DNA of 29,824 nucleotides from an uncultured Acetatifactor sp. (GCA_910586775.1 CAJUJN010000053.1:1-29824), one strand, 5' to 3'; shown: positions 1 to 7,991, counted from the stretch's first letter. Numbers and translations: made by a program. Notes: generated by a model from the sequence alone, not told the origin.

Positions 1-38
1 TTTATCATAACACAAATACCCAAATATGAGAAGTGATA

Positions 39-130
39 AATTAATAAAAAAGACACGCATAAAACCTGTCTTTTTTATTAATTATACCCAAAGTTCAGAA
101 AGAACCAGACACCTGACGGTGCCTTTTTTG
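39..130 (-). terminator. Terminator region downstream of htpG
   Basis: A perfect 17-bp inverted repeat (arms 39-55 and 67-83, 11-nt loop) has an A-rich outer half on one arm and a T-rich half on the other. It could therefore act as a Rho-independent terminator in both directions. A second, smaller hairpin (108-113 with 118-123, 4-nt loop) lies between it and the htpG stop. Its stem is fully paired only on the minus strand, through one G-U pair, but the T-run (124-129) follows it on the plus strand. Termination of htpG at 39-83 is the simplest reading. The gene beyond the left edge is unknown. Confidence 0.7.
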
Positions 131-165
131 CGCTTATTGCAATTTATACTCATGTTCAAAAACAT

Positions 166-2367
166 TTATTTTGCCAGAACCATCATAATCTCATTGCTTC
201 TTGCGATAAACTTCGTCATGGCTTCCGGAGAAAGCGGGGACTGCTGAATCTTCGCCAGGTCATAAAGCTGTTCGCAGATCATATCTACATTCTCGCCTTC
301 CTGGTTGTCCGTAACGTACTTCACAAGCGGATGATTTGCATTGAGGATCAGAGTCTCTCCCTCGCCTCCGAAGCCGCCCATATCCATTCCGGGCATGGAG
401 TACATCTTCATCATATCCTGCATACGCCTGGATTCCTCGGACAGGGTCAGCACGGAGGAAATCTTCTCGTCCTTCAGCTTCTCCACCTTGACAGCCAGTT
501 TCTCGTTGCCCAGAACCTTCTTCATGATCTCGCCCAAAGCCCTGGCCTGCTCTTCCAGTTCTTTCTCCGTCTCCTCGGAAATCTCGTCTTTCAGGGCATT
601 GGTCACGTCCGCGTCGATTCTCTGGAACTTCACGCCTTCGTTCTTGGATTCCAGCTGCTGGATGAAGGGCTGGTCGATGTTATGGGTCAGGATGACGGCA
701 TCCATTTTGTTGTCCCTGAACATCTTGATATACTGTCCCTGCTGCTGTTCGTCAGTGACATAGTAGACAACCTTTTCTGCGGAATGTCCTCCTTCCGTAT
801 TTTCCTCCGCGGCATCCTCACCGTCCTTACCGGCATCATCGGTTACCACTTCGGCTTCTACCTCCTCGCCGTTTTCGTCTACGGCGCTGCCGCCTTCCTT
901 TGTTTCTTCCGTCTTATCCGCGCCGTCATTCTCCTCACTGTCAAGAGGCTTCACTTCCAGGCACTCCGGCAGAGTCAGATACTTGCCGTCCAGGTTCTTG
1001 AACAGGATATAGTCATTCATACGCTCGCAGAACTTGTCGTCCTTCAGGCAGCCGAACTTGATGAAGGGGCTGATATCATCCCAGTATTTCTCGTATTCTT
1101 CCTTCTCCGTCTTGCACATGCCGGAAAGCTTGTCCGCCACCTTCTTGGAGATATATTCGGAAATCTTCTTCACAAAGCCGTCATTCTGCAGCGCGCTTCT
1201 GGACACATTCAACGGCAGGTCAGGGCAGTCGATGACACCCTTCAGCAACATCAGGAATTCCGGAATGACTTCCTTGATATTATCTGCAATAAATACCTGG
1301 TTGTTATACAGCTTTATAGTTCCCTCGATGGATTCATACTCCATGTTAATCTTGGGGAAGTACAAAATTCCCTTCAGGTTAAAAGGATAATCCATGTTCA
1401 GATGAATCCAGAACAGCGGCTCCTTGTAATCATGGAATACCTTGCGGTAAAATTCCAGATACTCCTCTTTGGTACAGTCGTTGGTGTGTTTCGTCCACAG
1501 CGGCGTGGTCTCGTTGAGCAGCTCGGGACGCTTCTTAATCTTCAGCTTGACCGGTTCCGGCTCCTTCTCTTCTTTATCCGCTCCGCCTTCTGCGTCTCCC
1601 TCCGCGGAATCGGATTTCTCCTCCGCCTTGTCCTTTGAGGAATGGTCTTCCTCCTTTTTTTCAGGCTCGATCACTTCAAGAACCACATCATCCTCAAGCT
1701 TCTCGTCTTCCTTGATGATCTGGGTTTCCTTGGTGTCGGCCTTGGAAAGATAAATCTCGGTAGGCATGAAAGAACAATATTTCTTGATGACCTCGCGGGC
1801 CTTATACTCGTTGCAGAATTCCAGGCAGTCCTCGTTGAGGAACAGGGTAATGGTTGTACCCACCTCTGTCCTGTCACCGTCCTCCATGGAGAACTCCGTG
1901 CCGCCGTCGCACTCCCAGTGAACGGCCTTCGCGCCTTCCTTATAGGAAAGGGTATCGATATGCACCTCATCCGCCACCATGAACGCGGAATAGAATCCCA
2001 GTCCGAAATGTCCGATAATCTGGTCGGCATTGCTCTTGTCCTTATATTTTTCAATAAAATCGGCTGCGCCGGAGAAAGCAATCTGGTTGATATACTCTTC
2101 CACCTCGTCCGCAGTCATTCCCAGGCCGTTGTCGGTGAATGTCAATGTCTTCTTCTCCGGATTCACCACCACGTCGATACGGGCCTTGAAGCCTTCGGGC
2201 AATGTATACTCACCCATCATATCCAGCTTCTTTAACTTTGTCACGGCGTCGCAGCCGTTGGATATCAGCTCTCTGTAGAAGATATCATGGTCGGAATACA
2301 GCCACTTTTTGATAATCGGAAAAATGTTTTCACTGTTGATTGATAAACTGCCGCTTTTTGCTGCCAT
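166..2367 (-). CDS. htpG: HtpG, Hsp90-family molecular chaperone
   Basis: ATP-dependent cytosolic chaperone of 733 residues. The N-terminal GHKL ATPase domain shows the ELISNGCDA helix (E33, N37), the TDNGLGM loop (D79) and the GHFGLGFYSAF lid glycine motif (119-129). The middle domain has NVSRSALQ with the catalytic-type arginine R390, and a dimerisation domain follows. I chose ATG at 2367 because AAAGGA lies about 12 nt upstream and similarity begins at MAAKSGSLSINSENIF. The frame stays open to 2529, but that ATG falls inside the predicted -10 box. The protein is about 110 residues longer than the E. coli protein (about 624). The extra length sits in two Glu/Asp/Lys-rich segments, near 215-280 between the N and middle domains and near 472-530 in the middle domain. 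It is a single-gene unit with its own CIRCE promoter. Confidence 0.97.
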   Translation of the reverse strand: MAAKSGSLSINSENIFPIIKKWLYSDHDIFYRELISNGCDAVTKLKKLDMMGEYTLPEGFKARIDVVVNPEKKTLTFTDNGLGMTADEVEEYINQIAFSGAADFIEKYKDKSNADQIIGHFGLGFYSAFMVADEVHIDTLSYKEGAKAVHWECDGGTEFSMEDGDRTEVGTTITLFLNEDCLEFCNEYKAREVIKKYCSFMPTEIYLSKADTKETQIIKEDEKLEDDVVLEVIEPEKKEEDHSSKDKAEEKSDSAEGDAEGGADKEEKEPEPVKLKIKKRPELLNETTPLWTKHTNDCTKEEYLEFYRKVFHDYKEPLFWIHLNMDYPFNLKGILYFPKINMEYESIEGTIKLYNNQVFIADNIKEVIPEFLMLLKGVIDCPDLPLNVSRSALQNDGFVKKISEYISKKVADKLSGMCKTEKEEYEKYWDDISPFIKFGCLKDDKFCERMNDYILFKNLDGKYLTLPECLEVKPLDSEENDGADKTEETKEGGSAVDENGEEVEAEVVTDDAGKDGEDAAEENTEGGHSAEKVVYYVTDEQQQGQYIKMFRDNKMDAVILTHNIDQPFIQQLESKNEGVKFQRIDADVTNALKDEISEETEKELEEQARALGEIMKKVLGNEKLAVKVEKLKDEKISSVLTLSEESRRMQDMMKMYSMPGMDMGGFGGEGETLILNANHPLVKYVTDNQEGENVDMICEQLYDLAKIQQSPLSPEAMTKFIARSNEIMMVLAK

Positions 2368-2529
2368 CTTACTTTCATTCCTTTCTATTGTTTTGTTTGT
2401 CTTCCTTACGTCCACGCCCTGCACAAACCCACGGGCACGAACATTTGCCGCAGGTTTTACGCAAACTTCTTTCAGACCCTGGTGCGGTAACGCGCAGCAT
2501 TGTGTTGTCCTTCGAACACCTTGAAACAT

Positions 2530-2558
2530 AGTTTAAGACGGACTTTGAGAAATGTCAA
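2530..2558 (-). promoter_or_regulatory. Predicted htpG sigma-A promoter
   Basis: On the minus strand TTGACA (2553-2558) is followed after 17 nt by TAAACT (2530-2535). The -35 is perfect and the -10 matches 4 of 6. Transcription would start near 2523, leaving a leader of about 155 nt before the ATG at 2367. I recognise nothing in that leader beyond the ribosome binding site. The promoter lies directly next to the CIRCE operator. Confidence 0.7.
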
Positions 2559-2565
2559 GACAAAA

Positions 2566-2592
2566 TTAGCACTCATTTTAAGTGAGTGCTAA
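2566..2592. promoter_or_regulatory. CIRCE element (HrcA operator)
   Basis: TTAGCACTC, a 9-nt spacer and GAGTGCTAA match the CIRCE consensus without a mismatch. HrcA is the known repressor of CIRCE-bearing heat-shock genes. The element ends 7 bp upstream of the predicted htpG -35 box, so it most likely makes htpG part of the HrcA regulon. The other flanking gene ends here and cannot be its target. Confidence 0.95.
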
Positions 2593-2603
2593 TAATTCTG
2601 TGG

Positions 2604-2622
2604 AAAAGCCCGTAAAATGGGC
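2604..2622 (-). terminator. Weak terminator after the parvulin lipoprotein gene
   Basis: On the minus strand GCCC, a 7-nt loop and GGGC are followed by TTTT. The stem is only 4 bp, so termination may be inefficient. It lies 35 bp past the stop codon of the upstream lipoprotein gene and before the CIRCE element. Confidence 0.4.
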
Positions 2623-2657
2623 ATTTCCCGATTTCTAAAATTTTTCTAAACCATATA

Positions 2658-3728
2658 CTAATCCGGAAAATACTTCGCATACGTATCAAAAAAACCGGTT
2701 GTTGTCACCGCTTCATCGTGCAGCAGCTTCATACTGTTCCAAAGCTCCTCATTCAGCTGACGGGCCAGAGTCTCCACAAAGGCATCATACTCCTGTCCGA
2801 ATACCTCCCTGCGCCGCTCTTCCACAATGGTCAGCTTGTTCAGGTCCGTCTGCTCCCGGTCAAAGGTACTGATGCATTTTATTATGTGATACCCCGCCTC
2901 CGTCTCAATGACTTCACTGACTTCCTCAGTCTCCAGCGAAAAAGCAGCCTCCTCGAAAGCAGCCTCCATCTCCCCTTTGCCGAAGGAATAAGTGATCACG
3001 GAATCCTCGCTGTAACGGGATGCCAGATCCAGGAAATCCTCCCCGTCTTCCGCCGCCATACGGCGTATTTCAAGCGCTTTCCCATAAGCCTCTTGTTTCA
3101 GTTCATCAGAATAGGGAACCCTGTTGCCTCCGTCGTCCGTAGTACCGCTCCTGATCAGAATATGCTGTATGGTAATGGTGCGCGCCTCGTCGTCACTGAT
3201 CTCCGGGTTCACGTCCTGGATGATATACCGATAAACTTTATCCGCCATGGCGTATTCTCTGTAAAGCTGCTCTATGGTGGAAGCCCTGACTCCCATCAAC
3301 TCCTTTTCCTGCTCCGTCAGGGAATCAAAATACTCTTCAGCCGCCCGCTCCACCTTTTTATTGTCAGATTCATCCAGGGAAACTCCACGGTCCTGCGCCA
3401 GCAGATACATGGTTTTAATCTGAGCAATCTTGGCCAGCACGGTTTCTTTAACGTTCTCCTCCAGTGTGATACCGTCCCGGGATACGTTCCACACCTCGGG
3501 ACCGTAAACACTCTCGTACTGATTCTGGGTGTTGGTCAGATACACCATCATCTCCGGTGCCGTACAGACGCTGGCGCCGATTCGGAAAACCTCATCCTTC
3601 CCTATGCCTGTAGTGAAAATCACTTTTGTGCCGCTTTCCTCATCGCCGCAGGCCGTAAGCGGCAGCAAAAGCAGAAGCATACACAACAAAAACACCGGCC
3701 ATCTTATTTTATTCTCGCGTCCTGCCAT
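2658..3728 (-). CDS. PrsA/PpiC-type parvulin peptidyl-prolyl isomerase lipoprotein
   Basis: Exported folding factor of 356 residues. A lipoprotein signal peptide (about 10-26, hydrophobic LLCMLLLLLPLTAC) ends at lipobox cysteine C27. A SurA-like N-terminal helical region follows, then a PpiC rotamase domain from about 185 to 285 (QHILIRSG start, GKGEMEAAFEEAAFSLE, GYHIIKCIS end) and a helical C-terminal tail. Members of the family assist folding of secreted proteins on the outer face of the membrane. It starts 5 bp after ilvE with only a weak ribosome binding site, so translation is probably coupled to ilvE. The functional link to amino-acid metabolism is not obvious. Confidence 0.88.
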   Translation of the reverse strand: MAGRENKIRWPVFLLCMLLLLLPLTACGDEESGTKVIFTTGIGKDEVFRIGASVCTAPEMMVYLTNTQNQYESVYGPEVWNVSRDGITLEENVKETVLAKIAQIKTMYLLAQDRGVSLDESDNKKVERAAEEYFDSLTEQEKELMGVRASTIEQLYREYAMADKVYRYIIQDVNPEISDDEARTITIQHILIRSGTTDDGGNRVPYSDELKQEAYGKALEIRRMAAEDGEDFLDLASRYSEDSVITYSFGKGEMEAAFEEAAFSLETEEVSEVIETEAGYHIIKCISTFDREQTDLNKLTIVEERRREVFGQEYDAFVETLARQLNEELWNSMKLLHDEAVTTTGFFDTYAKYFPD

Positions 3729-3733
3729 ATCAC

Positions 3734-4759
3734 TTACTCGATTATGTGAATCCAGCCCTCAGGCGCTTCAATCCTGCCCATCTGGATGCCGGTCAGCGTA
3801 TCATACAGTTTCTTCGTCACAGGCCCCATCTCCGTCATGCCGCTGGGAAGGCAGATTTCCCTGCCGTGGTCCACGATTTTTCCGACAGGGGAGATAACAG
3901 CCGCCGTACCGCAGAGGCCGCATTCCGCAAAATCCTTTAACTCCTCCAGATATACCTCGCGCTCCTCAACCTCCAGGCCCAGGTATTCCTTCGCCACATG
4001 CATCAGGGAGCGGCGGGTTATGGAAGGAAGAATGCTGTCCGACCTGGGAGTAACCACTTTGCCGTCCCTGGTCACGAACAGGAAATTGGCGCCGCCGGTC
4101 TCCTCCACCCTGGTGCGGGTGCCGGGGTCGAGATACATATTTTCGTCAAAACCGTTCTTGTGGGCAGAAACAATGGCGTGCAGGCTCATGGCATAGTTCA
4201 GGCCGGCCTTGATATGCCCGGTTCCGTGGGGCGCCGCACGGTCAAAATCGCTGACACAGATGGTCAGAGGCTTTACGCCGCCTTTGAAGTAAGGGCCGAC
4301 CGGAGTGCAGAAAATACGGAACTGATATACGTCCGCAGGCTTCACACCGATAACCGAATTCGCGCCGAACATATAAGGACGGACATACAGAGTGGCGCCG
4401 CTTCCGTAGGGAGGCACATAGGCGGCATTGGCCGCTACCACTTTCGTAACCGCATCCACAAAACGCTCTTTGGGAAAAGCGGGCATCTCAAGGCGTCTTG
4501 CAGAGTCTTCCATACGCTCTCCGTTCAGGTCCGGGCGGAATGCCACGATATGCCCGTCATCCGTGGTATAGGCTTTCAGACCCTCGAATATGGTCTGGGC
4601 GTACTGCAAGACGCCCGCACACTCATTTAATACCACAGTCGCATCTTCCGTAAGGGCCCCCTCATCCCATGCTCCATCCTTAAACCAGGAAACATATCTC
4701 TTTTCCGTCTGAATATATCCAAAATTGAGATTACTCCAATCAATATTTTTCTTTTCCAC
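3734..4759 (-). CDS. ilvE: Branched-chain amino acid aminotransferase
   Basis: PLP-dependent fold-IV transaminase that interconverts leucine, isoleucine and valine with their 2-oxo acids. The lysine in GHIKAGLNYA (about residue 184) is the expected Schiff-base lysine, and RVEETGGANFLF and GTAAVISPVG are family blocks. Length (341 residues) fits the group-II BCAT family. I chose the GTG at 4759, which has AAGAAGG 8 nt upstream. The frame can be extended to a TTG at 4795, but that codon overlaps the predicted -10 box and lacks a ribosome binding site. It is first in a two-gene transcript with the parvulin lipoprotein. Confidence 0.95.
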   Translation of the reverse strand: MEKKNIDWSNLNFGYIQTEKRYVSWFKDGAWDEGALTEDATVVLNECAGVLQYAQTIFEGLKAYTTDDGHIVAFRPDLNGERMEDSARRLEMPAFPKERFVDAVTKVVAANAAYVPPYGSGATLYVRPYMFGANSVIGVKPADVYQFRIFCTPVGPYFKGGVKPLTICVSDFDRAAPHGTGHIKAGLNYAMSLHAIVSAHKNGFDENMYLDPGTRTRVEETGGANFLFVTRDGKVVTPRSDSILPSITRRSLMHVAKEYLGLEVEEREVYLEELKDFAECGLCGTAAVISPVGKIVDHGREICLPSGMTEMGPVTKKLYDTLTGIQMGRIEAPEGWIHIIE

Positions 4760-4794
4760 TTGAATTACCTTCTTTCCATGTTTTATTTTTAACA

Positions 4795-4823
4795 ATTATT
4801 ATACTTTTACGCAAAAAAGTCAA
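4795..4823 (-). promoter_or_regulatory. Predicted ilvE promoter
   Basis: On the minus strand TTGACT (4818-4823) is separated by 17 nt from AATAAT (4795-4800). An overlapping TATAAT (4798-4803) would give a 14-nt spacer, which is too short. The predicted start lies just downstream, so the GTG at 4759 gets a leader of about 30 nt with its ribosome binding site. Confidence 0.65.
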
Positions 4824-4879
4824 TATACTTTGTCCCAAAATAATGTAAAAACATGCCAGAAAAACGGGAAAATTTATGG

Positions 4880-5374
4880 TTATCCCATCACTCTCTCATA
4901 TTTAAAAAAGGTGTATGCAATATCAAAATAAGTCTGCTCATCGCTGTCGGCGGTAATCTTCCACCCAGGCTCCCTGTCCAGGTTCGGAAAATAGGCATCC
5001 GCCTCGTAGCCCTGTTCAATCATGGTGATATGCGCCGTGTCGCACCAGGGCAGCAGCTGGCGGTAAATGCTCTCGCCGCCGACACAATACACATCCCGGG
5101 ACGGGAAAGGGGCCAGCGCCTGCTTCAGTTCCTCCAGGGAATGCACTACCTGCGCCCCCTTCACCTGAAAAGAAGGGTTCCGGGAAAGAATGATATTGGT
5201 TCTGCCGGCTAAAGGCATGCCCTGGGGAAAAGTCTCCAGCGTTTTTCGTCCCAGAACCACCACCTTCCCTATGGTTTCCTCCCTGAAATGCTTCTGGTCA
5301 TTGGGAATCGAGACAAGGAGCCGCCCCTTTCTGCCGATGGCCCAGTTTTTGTCAACTGCTGCTATGAGATTCAT
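4880..5374 (-). CDS. folA: Dihydrofolate reductase
   Basis: Reduces dihydrofolate to tetrahydrofolate with NADPH. The 164-residue chain has the family landmarks in order: the N-terminal LIAAVDKNWAIG strand and loop, the catalytic acidic residue in the SIPNDQKHFRE helix, VVLGRKTLETFP, the NIILSRN strand, and VYCVGGESIYRQLLP around the cofactor site. GGGAGG stands 8 nt before the ATG. No thymidylate synthase is adjacent. It appears to be transcribed alone from the promoter near 5467-5494. Confidence 0.96.
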   Translation of the reverse strand: MNLIAAVDKNWAIGRKGRLLVSIPNDQKHFREETIGKVVVLGRKTLETFPQGMPLAGRTNIILSRNPSFQVKGAQVVHSLEELKQALAPFPSRDVYCVGGESIYRQLLPWCDTAHITMIEQGYEADAYFPNLDREPGWKITADSDEQTYFDIAYTFFKYERVMG

Positions 5375-5466
5375 ATCCTTACCCTCCCGTATGCTTTAAC
5401 ACATATCCAGTCATAAGCCTGAATATCCTGTCCGCGCGAACACCTTTTAACCTGCAACCGTTATCC

Positions 5467-5494
5467 ATTATACCAGTTCACACAGGGAAAGCAA
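5467..5494 (-). promoter_or_regulatory. Predicted folA promoter
   Basis: On the minus strand TTGCTT (5489-5494) is followed after 16 nt by a perfect TATAAT (5467-5472). The leader to the folA ATG would be about 85 nt. Confidence 0.6.
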
Positions 5495-5538
5495 GAAGTT
5501 GTTAAACTTTCTCCGCATAAAAATGCCCATAAAAATAC

Positions 5539-5588
5539 CGCCGGTTCCGGCCATATACCGCATATGCAGTACACAGCCGAAACCGACG
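5539..5588 (-). terminator. 25-bp G-U rich hairpin, probable terminator of the upstream transcript
   Basis: The two halves pair without a mismatch on the minus strand over 25 positions around the apex CATATG (5561-5566), using six G-U pairs. On the plus strand those six become A-C mismatches, so the fold belongs to a minus-strand RNA. It is followed by TATTTTTAT. It lies about 215 nt past the stop of the beta-CASP gene and about 45 bp before the folA -35 box. A terminator with an unusually long stem is the simplest reading, but the T-run is interrupted. Confidence 0.55.
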
Positions 5589-5802
5589 CATTGAAGAAAA
5601 TATCTACAAATAACTGCAGCAGGTTTATGGCAATTGTTATTGTGTTTCCAGGCTTTTGCCTGAACAAGCTGTAGCAGTTATTTTCCGGCAGTTCCCAATC
5701 AATGAAGAAACGTATAACCGAAGAACTTCCCGAAATGACGGCGCAGCCGCCAAACAATCGGCGCAAGGCCGGAAGAACACCTGCGTACTTCGGACATCCT
5801 TC

Positions 5803-7401
5803 TCACATTCCCCATTTATCACAAAGGGAATTGATCTGATCAGCGAATTTCGCCATATCCTTGTTCGGCATACCGTCAATACCCTTAACCATATTAAGCA
5901 GCCTCTGCGCAGCGGCCAGCAGCCTTGCGTAGACATTGGAAACCACAGACCTTGCCTTCTTCACAGGTACCGGCATTCCTTCGTACTCCAGCTTTCCGGA
6001 AATCAAATCGAAGACCGTTCCGCTGTAAGGCGCATATGTGTGCTGCCCGTATTCTATCTTCAGACATTCCGCAAAGCCGGCGCATACGCTGTCCTCGCCA
6101 TGCACAATAAACACTTTCCTGGGCTTCTCCTCAAAACCGGTAATCCATTCAATCAGCCCGTTCTTGTCCGCGTGTCCGCTCATGCCCACCAGCTTCTTAA
6201 TCTCCGCCCTGACCTGAATGGACTCTCCGAAAAGCTTCACCTCATCAATGCCCTCTACAATCAGACGTCCCAGGGTACCCACCGCCTGATAGCCCACAAA
6301 CAGAATGGAGCATTCCGGCCTCCAGAGATTATGCTTCAGATGATGCCTGATACGCCCGGCCTCGCACATGCCGGAAGCGGATATGATTACCTTGGGTGTC
6401 TCGTTAAAGTTAATCTCCCTGGATTCATCGCTGGTGATGGCAAGCTTCAGCCCTGGGAAAGAAAGGGGATTGATTCCCTCCCGCACCATGTCCAGAGCCT
6501 CCCCGGCAAAGCATTCCATACGGTTCTCCTGGAAGATTTCCGTGGCCTCCACCGCCAACGGGCTGTCCACGTACACCGGGAAATTCTCATGTCCTTTCAC
6601 CAGGCCGTCCACCTTAATCTTCCTCAGGAAATAAAGCAGCTCCTGGGTACGGCCCACGGCAAAGGAGGGAATGACCACATTTCCGCCTCTGTCAAAGGTT
6701 TCCTTCAGGATAGCCGCCAGCTCATGTACATAATCCGGCCGCTCCACCGCGTGCAGCCTGTCTCCGTAGGTGGATTCCATCACAACATAATCCGCCGTTT
6801 TCGTGGTGGAAGGATTGCGCAGCAGCGGGTCGTTCTTATTGCCGATATCACCTGAGAAAACTACTTTTTTCGTATTTCCGTTTTCAGTCAGCCACACTTC
6901 GATGCTGGCAGAACCAAGCAGATGCCCGATATCGGAAAAACGAATGGTCATCTCATCGCATACTACCACTTTCTGATCATAATGGCAGGATACCAGCCTT
7001 TTGATCACGCCCTCCGCGTCCTCCATCGTGTATAGAGGCTCCATCGCCGCAACGGACTCGCTTCTCTTCGCCTTCCGGTTCTTCCACTCTGCCTCCATCA
7101 TCTGAATGTGCGCACAGTCACGAAGCATGATGCTGCACAAATCCGCTGTGGCATCGGTGGCATACACCTGTCCCCTGAAGCCCTTCGCATACAGCAGCGG
7201 CAGCAGACCGGTATGGTCAATATGCGCATGAGTCAGAAGCACATAATCGATCAGAGATTCCTCCACCGGCAGCGGCACATTTTCGAAGACATTAACACCC
7301 TGCTCCATACCGTAATCCACCAGGATGTGTTTCCCGCCCACTTCGATATAATGACAGCTTCCCGTCACCTCATGGGCCGCACCTACAAAAATAAGTTTCA
7401 T
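5803..7401 (-). CDS. MBL-fold/beta-CASP RNA-processing hydrolase (YSH1/CPSF73-like)
   Basis: Probable zinc-dependent ribonuclease of 532 residues. The metallo-beta-lactamase motif II THAHIDHTG (57-65) supplies the first metal ligands. A GDIGNKNDPLL segment and VMESTYGDRLH follow, then a beta-CASP insert with SASGMCEAGRIRHHL. A C-terminal RNA-specificity region has SGHADKNGL and VFIVHGE. This order fits the COG1236-type exo/endonucleases rather than RNase J, which is longer with a different C-terminal domain. AGGAGG stands about 8 nt before the ATG. The exact RNA substrates of bacterial members are poorly known. Its leader contains competing stems (7426-7501). Confidence 0.9.
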   Translation of the reverse strand: MKLIFVGAAHEVTGSCHYIEVGGKHILVDYGMEQGVNVFENVPLPVEESLIDYVLLTHAHIDHTGLLPLLYAKGFRGQVYATDATADLCSIMLRDCAHIQMMEAEWKNRKAKRSESVAAMEPLYTMEDAEGVIKRLVSCHYDQKVVVCDEMTIRFSDIGHLLGSASIEVWLTENGNTKKVVFSGDIGNKNDPLLRNPSTTKTADYVVMESTYGDRLHAVERPDYVHELAAILKETFDRGGNVVIPSFAVGRTQELLYFLRKIKVDGLVKGHENFPVYVDSPLAVEATEIFQENRMECFAGEALDMVREGINPLSFPGLKLAITSDESREINFNETPKVIISASGMCEAGRIRHHLKHNLWRPECSILFVGYQAVGTLGRLIVEGIDEVKLFGESIQVRAEIKKLVGMSGHADKNGLIEWITGFEEKPRKVFIVHGEDSVCAGFAECLKIEYGQHTYAPYSGTVFDLISGKLEYEGMPVPVKKARSVVSNVYARLLAAAQRLLNMVKGIDGMPNKDMAKFADQINSLCDKWGM

Positions 7402-7425
7402 ACCCTCTCCTCCTGTTTTATACTC

Positions 7426-7501
7426 GTGAACGCATTTAATTGCCGCTTTCAGCTCTGGGTTGCCGATGCGTTCACTCGTTATACTGTGCAGACCGGCAAT
7501 T
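7426..7501 (-). promoter_or_regulatory. Structured leader with competing stems upstream of the beta-CASP gene
   Basis: GTGAACGCAT (7426-7435) and ATGCGTTCAC (7466-7475) form a perfect 10-bp inverted repeat. AATTGCCG (7438-7445) and CGGCAATT (7494-7501) form a perfect 8-bp one, and TTGCCG at 7460-7465 is a second partner for the latter. The two pairings interleave, so they either exclude each other or make a pseudoknot. The structure ends about 12 bp upstream of the AGGAGG that serves the gene ending at 5803. A cis-regulatory role is inferred. Confidence 0.45.
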
Positions 7502-7752
7502 ATTTGCGTTTGTGGTTATAAATTCCGCATTTGTCTATTTCTATTTTATTATGTAATCGCATTTCCCGCAAGAGGAAATTGTCAGAAAATGAAAAAAAGG
7601 AATCTTTTTTTCTTCAAACTTTGTACAATGTGTTTGCCCGGCGATATTTCTCCTGATTTCCATTCGGTGATTTTGCATATCTGCGCTCTCTCATTCCCCT
7701 GTATCTTCCTTCTTCTGTTACAGAGATTTGCTGTATTCTATCGTCATGGCAA

Positions 7753-7786
7753 ATCCGGGAAACGCCTTTAGTCCCGGGATTTTATG
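7753..7786 (+). terminator. Possible terminator-like hairpin
   Basis: CCGGGA and TCCCGG pair around an 11-nt loop, extendable with a bulge through AAT and GATT, and TTTTAT follows on the plus strand. No plus-strand gene precedes it, so its role is unclear. It lies just upstream of the predicted acyltransferase promoter and may insulate it. Confidence 0.3.
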
Positions 7787-7813
7787 GCAAACAGGGGAAA
7801 AATATGCTATAAT
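7785..7813 (+). promoter_or_regulatory. Predicted promoter of the acyltransferase gene
   Basis: TATAAT (7808-7813) is preceded by TGC, an extended -10. A poor -35, TGGCAA, lies 17 nt upstream. The leader to the ATG at 8013 would be about 190 nt. Confidence 0.5.
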
Positions 7814-7963
7814 GCCATCAAATCAACCATGCAATATATATTCACTGAAAATATTTGCCAACGGAAAAATATAGCCAGTGAGCGCTTTCGCGATGCGGGA
7901 TAAAAAGCAGCAAAAGAATACGCCCACGAATATAACGGAAAACTTTTCAGAACTGACATAAAT

Positions 7964-7991
7964 GGCTGCCGGAATCGTTCTTTTGGCAGCC
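7964..7991 (+). other. Stem-loop just upstream of the acyltransferase ribosome binding site
   Basis: GGCTGCC (7964-7970) pairs perfectly with GGCAGCC (7985-7991) around a 14-nt loop. No T-run follows, so it is not an ordinary terminator. It ends about 12 nt before the GAGG ribosome binding site and could influence translation or mRNA stability. Confidence 0.4.

Larger units (their letters stand above)
5375..5802. other. 428-bp gene-free interval between folA and the beta-CASP gene
   Basis: No convincing gene is present. Two overlapping minus-strand open frames of about 100 codons lack ribosome binding sites and protein-like composition. The interval contains the folA promoter, a very long minus-strand hairpin (5539-5588) and a smaller one with 5-bp arms CAGGC and GCCTG (5649-5662). 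This could be a long structured 3' untranslated region of the upstream gene or an unrecognised small RNA. Confidence 0.5.

Noticed and set aside
331..1638. Long plus-strand open frame of 435 codons opposite htpG
   Set aside because: It lies wholly antisense to an unmistakable htpG, has low-complexity leucine/histidine-rich translation and no ribosome binding site.
2368..2529. 54-codon N-terminal extension of htpG
   Set aside because: Its ATG would lie in the predicted -10 box, it has no Shine-Dalgarno, and Hsp90 similarity starts at the ATG at 2367.
5461..5936. Two overlapping minus-strand frames of about 100 codons between folA and the beta-CASP gene
   Set aside because: No ribosome binding site, one overlaps the beta-CASP coding end, the other overlaps the folA promoter, and the hairpin falls inside.
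7460..7771. 103-codon plus-strand frame in the divergent intergenic region
   Set aside because: No ribosome binding site, cysteine/phenylalanine-rich random-looking translation, and it overlaps the minus-strand leader of the beta-CASP gene.
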